A stretch of DNA of 64,000 nucleotides from an uncultured Eubacteriales bacterium (GTDB lineage Bacteria; Bacillota; Clostridia; Oscillospirales; Acutalibacteraceae). Shown here one piece after another: positions 7,734 through 14,403 of this stretch. Each line of letters begins with the position of its first letter. Position 1 is the stretch's first letter. A program made the translations under genes and the position numbers. The DNA lies in NCBI GenBank assembly GCA_934464585.1, contig CAKSJY010000002.1:86768-150767 (forward strand), in the 5' to 3' direction. The notes beneath the pieces are model-generated. The model was not told where the DNA came from. It searched no databases and saw nothing but the letters and a program-made list of their open reading frames with translations.

Positions 7734-9101
7734 TTACGACAAAAGCTGATTAACTATTTCGTCTGTATGCATTCCTCTTGAACCCTTCACTAGAATGACA
7801 TCGCCTTTAGCTATGATCTTATTTAAATAGGACATGACTTGTTCGTTATTCTCGAAGGATTTAGCACTAATGCCTTTAGATTGCGATAAAGCACCTTGGC
7901 AGATAGCTTTTGCTTCATTTCCGACAGTTAAAACTATATCAACTTTATTTTCAGCTAAATATTCACCTAGTGAGAAGTGAGCATTAAATGAGTATTCGCC
8001 AAGTTCAAGCATATCCGCCAATACAGCGATAGTACGATTATTATTACTTACAGATTTCAAGATATTAATACCACTTTTTATCGAGTCGGGGCTAGCATTA
8101 TATGAATCGTCAATTACAGTGATAAAGCCTGTATTTGTAATCTGTTGGCGCATTTTTGGCTGCTTAAATGTGTTTAGACCGTTTTGAATTTCATCAATAT
8201 TAAACCCTAGATCTATACATATTGCAACTGCTGCTAAAGAGTTTAAGACATTGTGATTTCCAATTGTAGGAATCTGCATTTTAGTTTTTTGATTAGATGT
8301 TATTAAGTCAAATTTGGTTGTATTGTTGTCTATAATTTCAATATTTTCTGCTCTGTAGTCGCAAAAACTACTTGTTCCGAAGAATACTGTTTTTGTGTTA
8401 ATTTTACCATTTAGTTTCGATAATATAGGGTCATCACCGTTTAAATATAGTACACTTTCGGAGTCAAAGTGGTCAATGATATGTAGTTTTTCTTTGCAGA
8501 TGTTTTCTTGAGTTTTTAGGTTTTCAATATGAGATATGCCGATGTTTGTTATTACCGCACGGTTGACCTTTGCAACCTTGCTTATTCTCTCCATTTCGCC
8601 GAATTCACTCATACCAAGTTCGATTATAGCAAAATCGTCTTCCGGACATAACTTGAATACAGTTAGCGGTACACCGATTTGACTATTTTGGTTCCCACTT
8701 GTTTTCATAACCCTGCCTTTTGCAGAAAGTGCCGATGCAATAATTTCCTTTGTTGTCGTCTTTCCGGCGCTTCCGGTAACACCGATTACCGGTATATTAA
8801 ATTTCATTCTGTAATATTCGGCAAGTCTTTGAAGTGCAAGTTTGGTGTCGTTTACTAAGATATATATTTTATCTTTTTGGTTACATTCGTTTCTTTCTGT
8901 TAATGTTGCAATAGCACCGTTATCGAATGCACTTTCAATGAAGTAGTGAGCATCTATTTTTTGTCCTTTTATTGGCACAAATAGAGTATTTTCTGAAATT
9001 TCTTTACTGTTTGTGCTTATAGAGTTGATATATGTATTAAGATTACCGCAAATCAATTTTCCGTTGGTTGCGGAAACGATTTCATTAATAGTTAAATTCA
9101 T
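7734..9101 (-). CDS. murF: MurF, UDP-MurNAc-tripeptide--D-Ala-D-Ala ligase
   Basis: Adds D-Ala-D-Ala to UDP-MurNAc-tripeptide in the cytoplasm, the last soluble step before MraY. The N-terminal Mur ligase domain (SISTNSKEISENTLFVPIKG) is followed by the ATP-binding loop GVTGSAGKTTTKE near residue 107, the central-domain IIELGMSEFGEM motif typical of MurF, and DDSYNASPDS near residue 313. Length (455) is normal. It follows murE by 5 bp on the same strand, so they are co-transcribed. This pair sits outside the main division cluster and points the opposite way. Confidence 0.95.
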   Translation of the reverse strand: MNLTINEIVSATNGKLICGNLNTYINSISTNSKEISENTLFVPIKGQKIDAHYFIESAFDNGAIATLTERNECNQKDKIYILVNDTKLALQRLAEYYRMKFNIPVIGVTGSAGKTTTKEIIASALSAKGRVMKTSGNQNSQIGVPLTVFKLCPEDDFAIIELGMSEFGEMERISKVAKVNRAVITNIGISHIENLKTQENICKEKLHIIDHFDSESVLYLNGDDPILSKLNGKINTKTVFFGTSSFCDYRAENIEIIDNNTTKFDLITSNQKTKMQIPTIGNHNVLNSLAAVAICIDLGFNIDEIQNGLNTFKQPKMRQQITNTGFITVIDDSYNASPDSIKSGINILKSVSNNNRTIAVLADMLELGEYSFNAHFSLGEYLAENKVDIVLTVGNEAKAICQGALSQSKGISAKSFENNEQVMSYLNKIIAKGDVILVKGSRGMHTDEIVNQLLS

Positions 9102-9106
9102 AATTC

Positions 9107-10570
9107 TTAGGCCTCACTTAACTCTTTTAAGATATTAGCGATTACTTCTCTTTCATCAAAATGATATTTTATTCCTTTTATCTCTTGATAATCTTCATGA
9201 CCTTTTCCGGCTAATACGATTATATCGCCGTCTTGAGCATTTTCAATACAATATTTTATTGCTTCTCTACGGTTGGGGATAGTGATATATTTTCCGGTAG
9301 TTTTGTTTATACCTGTCTTTATATCCTCGATAATATCCATTACATCCTCAAATCTAGAATTATCCTCAGTGATTACAGATAAATCGGATAATTTTCCGGA
9401 TATTTCGCCCATTTCATAACGTCTTGCTTTGGCTCTGTTTCCGCCCGCACCGAATAGTGTTATAAGTCTATTTGGATTATATTCTCTTAGGGTGGATAAT
9501 ATATTTTCCATGCTCATTGCATTGTGGGCATAGTCGATTAATAAAGTATAGTTACCTGGAACGTCTACAGGCTCAACGCGGCCTTTAACTTTAACATTAG
9601 CAATACCGTTTTTGATATTTTCTTCGGATATGCCGATTTCATGACATATACATACTGCTGCCATTGCATTATATACGCTAAATGCCCCGGGGATAGGTAC
9701 ATCGATTTCTGTATTTAACTTGCCGCTAATTTTAAAGTGGACGCCTATAAATCCGGGCTTTGACAATAGTGATTGATCTGACGCAACAAAATCAGCATCC
9801 TTTGAAAAACCATAGGTATTGAATTCACATGTATGATTTTTTAATACGTTTTCCCAGTTCTTATCGTCTTTGTTAATTAATGCAAATTTACACTTTCTAA
9901 ATAACATGCTTTTACATTCGAGATATTCCTCAAGACTTTCGTGCTCATTTTTTCCGATATGGTCTGCAGAGAAATTGCTAAATATACCATAGTTAAATTC
10001 AAAACCATCAACTCTGTGCCATTTTAAACCCAAAGAAGAAGCTTCTATAACCGCTGCTTTACATCCAGCATCGACCATTTTTCTAAGGTACTTTTGTACT
10101 TCATATGATTCAGGAGTTGTATTGTTAGTAGCTATTTTTTCGTTTCCTATAATAATTCCTAAAGTACCGATAAGGCCAATTTTATATCCTGCTGTTTCAA
10201 AAATAGATTTTATCATACATGAGGTAGTAGTTTTACCCTTTGTACCGGTAATACCTATTGTTATAAGTTCTGATGCAGGATTGTTAAAAAAGTTAGCGGA
10301 CATTTTAGCTAAAGCTTTTCGTGTGTCTTCCACATATATAACAGAAGTGTTTTGTACATCGACATTTTGACTGACTACTATAGCGGCAGCACCTTTTTCA
10401 ATAGCGTCCGATATAAAGTTATGTCCATCAACATTTGCACCCTTTAAGCATACAAATACACAGTTTTCTTTTACATTTCGAGAATCATAGACAATGTCAC
10501 TTATTTCAATATCTGTACTTCCAAAAGTACACTTGTAGTCTATTCCAGACAAAATCTTGCTTAATTTCAT
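9107..10570 (-). CDS. murE: MurE, UDP-MurNAc-dipeptide ligase (probably meso-diaminopimelate)
   Basis: Adds the third residue of the peptidoglycan stem peptide. ATP-binding loop GITGTKGKTTTS lies near residue 108, followed by NTTPES and FSNFSADHIGKNEH, both typical of MurE. The specificity motif reads TEDNSRFED where meso-DAP enzymes have DNPR. The Asp, Asn and Arg are kept and Pro is Ser, which favours meso-DAP but is not the canonical form. A GGAGG site precedes the ATG. A stable hairpin lies just upstream (10597-10630), so expression may start at its own promoter or depend on readthrough. Confidence 0.94.
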   Translation of the reverse strand: MKLSKILSGIDYKCTFGSTDIEISDIVYDSRNVKENCVFVCLKGANVDGHNFISDAIEKGAAAIVVSQNVDVQNTSVIYVEDTRKALAKMSANFFNNPASELITIGITGTKGKTTTSCMIKSIFETAGYKIGLIGTLGIIIGNEKIATNNTTPESYEVQKYLRKMVDAGCKAAVIEASSLGLKWHRVDGFEFNYGIFSNFSADHIGKNEHESLEEYLECKSMLFRKCKFALINKDDKNWENVLKNHTCEFNTYGFSKDADFVASDQSLLSKPGFIGVHFKISGKLNTEIDVPIPGAFSVYNAMAAVCICHEIGISEENIKNGIANVKVKGRVEPVDVPGNYTLLIDYAHNAMSMENILSTLREYNPNRLITLFGAGGNRAKARRYEMGEISGKLSDLSVITEDNSRFEDVMDIIEDIKTGINKTTGKYITIPNRREAIKYCIENAQDGDIIVLAGKGHEDYQEIKGIKYHFDEREVIANILKELSEA

Positions 10571-10596
10571 TTTTAAACCTCCAAGTTAAGAAATAA

Positions 10597-10630
10597 AAAT
10601 TCTTCGTAATATAAAATACGAAGAATTTTT
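10597..10630. terminator. Hairpin terminator between trkA-like gene and murE
   Basis: AAATTCTTCGTA and TACGAAGAATTT pair around an AT-rich loop, with A-runs and T-runs on both flanks. On the minus strand it would end the tRNA-trkA transcript just 27 bases before the murE start codon. It may therefore act as an attenuator for murE-murF. Confidence 0.7.
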
Positions 10631-10700
10631 GCTGTTTACGAAATTTTTATTTGATAAAAAATATATTAATATCTTAAATAAACAAATTATAATAATTTAA

Positions 10701-11360
10701 TTAATGCATTTGATTGAAAATTTTAATAAAATCTTTTTGAGAGTCAGTCTTGCATACAGCAATAACTTCATCACCGCGGCAAATGGTAGTATCTCCTTGA
10801 GGAATAATAATATCATCATTTCTAAGTAAAGAAACAATAAGGGATGATTTTGGAAAGTTGATATCTTTAAGAGACATACCTACAACTTTAGAGTGCTTTG
10901 GCACAGTTATTGTACAAATGCTTGCCTTACCTTTTAAACTTGCAAGTAGGTGAACACCGACACTTTCGATTTCCTGTTCAATAAGTTTAGTAATAATTTC
11001 AGTACTGCTAACGGCATTATCTATACCTAATTTTCTAAGAGCCTCAAGGTTTCTTGGGTTATTTGCTCTTGCAATAACTTGATGTACCATAAACTTTTTC
11101 TTTGCAAGTTGACAGGAAACTAAGTTATCTTGATCTCTACCGGTTACAGCGATAAAACAGTCCGCTCTACCTACATTTGCGTTTGCTAAAACTTCTATTT
11201 CTGTTCCATCACCGCAGATTACTTCCGCATCCAAGTCATTTGCAATTTTTATACATTTAGATTTATTTTTTTCGATTACCTTGACTCTATAATCCATATC
11301 TATCATATTGCGTGCAAGGTAATATCCAAGTTTTCCTCCGCCTATAATGACAATTTTCAT
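10701..11360 (-). CDS. TrkA/KtrA-type potassium-channel regulatory (RCK) protein
   Basis: Cytoplasmic nucleotide-binding gate regulator of Trk/Ktr potassium transport. The RCK_N Rossmann fold is clear: IIGGGKLGYYLA at the start, an acidic residue after the second strand, then GDGTE near residue 51. An RCK_C domain follows (about 135-219) with the MSLKDINFPKSSLIVSLLR segment. It lies 25 bp downstream of a second RCK gene on the same strand, suggesting a heteromeric pair. The membrane subunit (TrkH/KtrB) is not in this window. The only other nearby gene class is cell-wall ligases. Confidence 0.88.
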   Translation of the reverse strand: MKIVIIGGGKLGYYLARNMIDMDYRVKVIEKNKSKCIKIANDLDAEVICGDGTEIEVLANANVGRADCFIAVTGRDQDNLVSCQLAKKKFMVHQVIARANNPRNLEALRKLGIDNAVSSTEIITKLIEQEIESVGVHLLASLKGKASICTITVPKHSKVVGMSLKDINFPKSSLIVSLLRNDDIIIPQGDTTICRGDEVIAVCKTDSQKDFIKIFNQMH

Positions 11361-11385
11361 TATAGATATTTTCCTCCTTTAAAAA

Positions 11386-12009
11386 CTACACGATTATTTT
11401 TGTATATATAATCTGATCTTTAGAATTCAAAATTATTTCATTTTTTCGGTCGTACATTGAGATTTTACCATGTTCATCAATTACACCTAATATAACTTCA
11501 CCGGGTCTCATTGGAACTGTTTCTAGTGATCTTCCTATTAATATAGGCTCAATAGTCTTTGTCTTAAACGAAAGAGTGTTATTACCAAAGCTGAGTTGTT
11601 TTTCCTTTAAATTATTTGTAACAGCTGCAAATATAGCTTCACATGATAATTTAGTTTGGCATACGGTTTTCATACCAAAATAATTAAAAGCTTTTTCTCT
11701 TGCAGGGTCAGTTACTCGAGTTACTACATTTTCTATTTTGAAAAACTCAATAACTATTTGAGATACCGTAATATTTAAATTATCGTCAGAGGTTACAACA
11801 GCGACAGCATCGCAGGATTCAACTCCAGCATTTCTAAGGACAGTCATATCCATAGGCATTCCGGCGATAGTCATTCCGTCAAAATCATCATTTAGCTGAG
11901 AAAAAGATGCTTCGTCTGAATCTATGATCGAAACATGATGGCCATGGTGCCAAAGTGTTTCTGCAAGCCGGCAACCTAGGTAGCCACAACCTACAACTAA
12001 AACATTCAT
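11386..12009 (-). CDS. TrkA-type RCK protein, second paralogue
   Basis: This is another TrkA-family protein: VVGCGYLGCRLAETLW with the glycine-rich loop at residues 5-17 and an Asp (IIDSDE) at the end of the second strand. The GDGT-type loop seen in its neighbour is replaced here by AGMPMD. A shorter RCK_C-like domain (about 145-207) follows. It begins 26 bp after the tRNA-Arg gene and is probably co-transcribed with it. It likely forms a complex with the downstream RCK protein. Specific ligand and channel partner are unknown. Confidence 0.85.
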   Translation of the reverse strand: MNVLVVGCGYLGCRLAETLWHHGHHVSIIDSDEASFSQLNDDFDGMTIAGMPMDMTVLRNAGVESCDAVAVVTSDDNLNITVSQIVIEFFKIENVVTRVTDPAREKAFNYFGMKTVCQTKLSCEAIFAAVTNNLKEKQLSFGNNTLSFKTKTIEPILIGRSLETVPMRPGEVILGVIDEHGKISMYDRKNEIILNSKDQIIYTKIIV

Positions 12010-12034
12010 TACTATTTCTCCTTAAATAACATAA

Positions 12035-12111
12035 TGGCCCGCCCGGAGGGATTTGAACCCCCGGTCTTCAGAATCGGAATCTGCTGCGATATCCAGCTTC
12101 GCTACGGGCGG
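12035..12111 (-). tRNA. tRNA-Arg (anticodon CCG)
   Basis: The minus strand folds as a full cloverleaf: acceptor CCGCCCG/CGGGCGG, D-arm GCGA/TCGC, anticodon loop TTCCGAT giving CCG (reads CGG), a 5-base variable loop, T-arm GGGGG-TTCAAAT-CCCTC, discriminator G, and an encoded CCA. The outermost anticodon-stem pair is a G-A mismatch. It is 77 bases including CCA and is the only tRNA I find in the window. Confidence 0.93.
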
Positions 12112-12127
12112 ACAAATATTTCTTAAT

Positions 12128-12157
12128 ATTATACCATGCAGTATATTGCAAATTCAA
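12128..12157 (-). promoter_or_regulatory. Sigma-A promoter for tRNA-Arg and the trkA-like genes
   Basis: On the minus strand TTGAAT (12152-12157) and TATAAT (12128-12133) are 18 bp apart. Start of transcription would fall a few bases before the mature tRNA end at 12111. Confidence 0.65.
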
Positions 12158-12311
12158 GGTTCAAATATAACAAAAGCTATATTGCTGTATATGGTTTATT
12201 AAGAAGCGGTATTAAGATAAGAGTGTTGGCGGTTAATATATAAAATATATTTGATTAAAAAATATAAATTTTATGTCGAGAAAAATAGTAATATAATATT
12301 CTAAACTTTTC

Positions 12312-12340
12312 TTGCAATTTTAAGTTTGTTGTTATATAAT
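12312..12340 (+). promoter_or_regulatory. Sigma-A promoter of mraZ
   Basis: TTGCAA (12312-12317) and TATAAT (12335-12340) are 17 bp apart, giving a start near 12347 and a leader that contains the MraZ boxes. Confidence 0.75.
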
Positions 12341-12349
12341 ATTAAACAT

Positions 12350-12386
12350 AAGTGGTTTAAAGTGGATGAAAGTAGAGGTTAGTGGT
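12350..12386 (+). promoter_or_regulatory. MraZ operator: four boxes at 10-bp period
   Basis: AGTGG, AGTGG, AGTAG and AGTGG begin at 12351, 12361, 12371 and 12381, exactly one helical turn apart, the first three preceded by A. MraZ is known to bind repeated GTG-containing boxes at this spacing upstream of its own gene. The site lies between the -10 box and the mraZ ribosome-binding site, so autoregulation is expected. Confidence 0.8.
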
Positions 12387-12403
12387 AAAAAAGAGGTGAT
12401 CGA

Positions 12404-12823
12404 ATGCTTATAGGGCAATATTGTCATAGTATTGATGCTAAGGGCAGGTTAATTGTACCTGTGAAATTTCGAGAAGACTTAGGAGAAGTTTTTTATATCA
12501 CTAAAGGTCTTGATGGCTGTTTATTTGTTCTTTCATCTAATGAATGGACAAGACTACAGGAAAAAATAAAGGCCTTGCCTATTTCGAAGTCAAGAAAGCT
12601 TCAAAGGTTTTTCTTTTCGGGTGCAGCAGAAGTAGAAATAGATAAGCAGGGAAGAATATTAATTCCTCAGCCTTTACGAGATTACGCAAAGCTAAAGAAG
12701 GATATAACATTTATAGGAACTTCAAGTAGGGCAGAAATTTGGAATTCTGAAACATGGAACAAATTTAACGATGAGCTTACAGAAGAAAGTATAGAAGAAG
12801 CAATGGATTTGCTTGAGCTTTAG
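12404..12823 (+). CDS. mraZ: MraZ, transcriptional regulator of the division cluster
   Basis: DNA-binding AbrB-like ring protein that controls the division/cell-wall cluster. The two repeated SpoVT-AbrB-like modules are visible: HSIDAKGRLIVPVKFRED near residue 8 and VEIDKQGRILIPQPLRDY near residue 77. Length (139 aa) is typical. GAGGTGAT precedes the ATG. It starts the cluster and is 15 bp before rsmH. Its own operator lies immediately upstream. Confidence 0.96.
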   Translation: MLIGQYCHSIDAKGRLIVPVKFREDLGEVFYITKGLDGCLFVLSSNEWTRLQEKIKALPISKSRKLQRFFFSGAAEVEIDKQGRILIPQPLRDYAKLKKDITFIGTSSRAEIWNSETWNKFNDELTEESIEEAMDLLEL

Positions 12824-12838
12824 GAGAGGACAGTGCAG

Positions 12839-13768
12839 ATGGAATTTTCCCATATACCGGTTTTGTTTAACGAAACTATTGATTTGTTAAATATAAAGCC
12901 TGACGGAACTTATGTTGATGGTACAGCCGGAGGCGGAGGTCATTCCGAGGCAATTTTAAAAAGACTCACTACAGGAAGGCTTATATCCATAGATCAGGAT
13001 CCTGATGCAATAAATGCGGTAACCGCAAGACTTTCTAAGTATAAGAATTCGATTATAGTAGAATCTAATTTTTCAAAAATAAATGAAGTACTAAAAAATT
13101 TAGATATAGAAAAGGTAGATGGTGTCCTTTTAGATATAGGGGTATCTTCCCATCAATTTGATGATGCTGAAAGAGGTTTTTCATATAATAAAGATGCAAA
13201 ACTTGACATGAGAATGAGTCAAAAGGGACTTTCAGCATATGATATCATTAATACTTATGATATTAAAGAGATTGAAAGAATATTAAGAGAATATGGTGAA
13301 GAAAAATTTTATAAGAAAATTGCTAAAAAAATAGTTGAATCCAGAGAACTTCAGAAAATAGATACAACAATAGAGTTGTCTGAGATTGTAAAATCAGCAC
13401 TTCCGGCTGCTGCTAAAAGAGGCCCGGGACATCCAGCTAAAAAGACATTTCAGGCCCTTAGAATAGCTGTAAATGATGAACTTAATAATCTTTCATTAGG
13501 GCTTGACAAGGCTTTTGAATCACTTAAAATAGGTGGAATACTTGCTGTTATAACATTTCATTCCCTTGAAGATAGAATTGTTAAACGTAAAATGGCATCA
13601 TGGTGTAAAGGGTGTGTATGTCCTTCAGATTTTCCGGTATGCGTTTGTGGACAAACACCGAAAGCAAAACTTATAAACAGAAAACCGATCGAGGCTTCAA
13701 AAGAAGAACTTGAATTTAACAATAGAAGCAGAAGCGCAAAATTAAGAGGATGTGTAAAGTTAAAATAA
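12839..13768 (+). CDS. rsmH: RsmH (MraW), 16S rRNA C1402 N4-methyltransferase
   Basis: SAM-dependent methyltransferase acting on the ribosomal P site of 16S rRNA. It shows FSHIPVLFNETIDLL at the start, the SAM loop DGTAGGGGHSEAIL, LLDIGVSSHQFD, and ITFHSLEDRIVKR near the C-terminus, all diagnostic. A Cys-rich insertion (WCKGCVCPSDFPVCVCG) precedes the last 40 residues. The ATG at 12839 matches the family's usual beginning; a GTG at 12833 is an alternative. It is second in the mraZ transcript. Confidence 0.95.
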   Translation: MEFSHIPVLFNETIDLLNIKPDGTYVDGTAGGGGHSEAILKRLTTGRLISIDQDPDAINAVTARLSKYKNSIIVESNFSKINEVLKNLDIEKVDGVLLDIGVSSHQFDDAERGFSYNKDAKLDMRMSQKGLSAYDIINTYDIKEIERILREYGEEKFYKKIAKKIVESRELQKIDTTIELSEIVKSALPAAAKRGPGHPAKKTFQALRIAVNDELNNLSLGLDKAFESLKIGGILAVITFHSLEDRIVKRKMASWCKGCVCPSDFPVCVCGQTPKAKLINRKPIEASKEELEFNNRSRSAKLRGCVKLK

Positions 13769-13797
13769 CACTTATAATATAAAGGAGAGATTAGGCC

Positions 13798-14268
13798 ATG
13801 TACAATAATGCATATGATATATCTTTATTTGAGGCAGCTCCAAAGGTAGAGAGAAAAAACAATGTCGTAAAAATACCAGAAAGTAAACTTGAAAAAAACA
13901 GACGGGTTAAAATAAAACCGCTGAAGGCAATATCGACATTTCTAGCTGTTTTTACCCTTATATCTGTTATGTTGGTAGTAGTACATAGCCAGGTTGAACT
14001 TACAGAACTTACAGAACAAATCAATGTTTCAACAAAACAACTTCAAGAATTAGAAAGTGAATATACTCAGCTTCAGATGAAGGTAGAAGCAAGTACATCC
14101 CTTAAAGCAGTTGAAGAATATTCTAAAAATAAATTAGGTATGAAACGTATAGAGCCAACACAGGTTGAATATATAACCTTATCAGATGGAGATAAGGCTG
14201 AGGTTAAAAGTGAAAATCAAAATAAAAGTATTTTTGATATGATATCTCGAGTTTTTTTACATTCTTAA
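13798..14268 (+). CDS. ftsL: FtsL-like division protein
   Basis: Small bitopic membrane protein of the divisome. A basic cytoplasmic tail of about 42 residues is followed by one transmembrane segment (about 43-63), then a coiled coil with heptad Leu/Val/Gln spacing (about 64-100), and a conserved-looking end AVEEYSKNKLGMKRIEPTQV, the septum-formation-initiator signature. Position between rsmH and the penicillin-binding protein supports ftsL. Sequence alone cannot exclude naming it DivIC-like. A strong terminator follows 40 bases downstream. Confidence 0.85.
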   Translation: MYNNAYDISLFEAAPKVERKNNVVKIPESKLEKNRRVKIKPLKAISTFLAVFTLISVMLVVVHSQVELTELTEQINVSTKQLQELESEYTQLQMKVEASTSLKAVEEYSKNKLGMKRIEPTQVEYITLSDGDKAEVKSENQNKSIFDMISRVFLHS

Positions 14269-14309
14269 GCATAATATACAAAAAGTTGAAATAAACATTT
14301 TATAGAAAA

Positions 14310-14339
14310 GAGAGTTAAGGATTCTTAGCTCTCGTTTTT
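14310..14339 (+). terminator. Rho-independent terminator inside the division cluster
   Basis: GAGAGTTAAG (14310-14319) and CTTAGCTCTC (14324-14333) form a 10-bp stem with one G-T pair and a 4-base loop, followed by G and five T. It separates mraZ-rsmH-ftsL from the downstream genes. Confidence 0.85.
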
Positions 14340-14340
14340 G

Positions 14341-14369
14341 TTTACAAATAAAGGAATATATTTTATAAT
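14341..14369 (+). promoter_or_regulatory. Sigma-A promoter for pbp-mraY-ftsW-murG
   Basis: TTTACA (14341-14346) and TATAAT (14364-14369) are exactly 17 bp apart and directly abut the terminator, so a new transcription unit starts near 14376. Confidence 0.75.
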
Positions 14370-14403
14370 AAAGAGAAGTATCCGCAATATGGGGGGAATA
14401 TGT

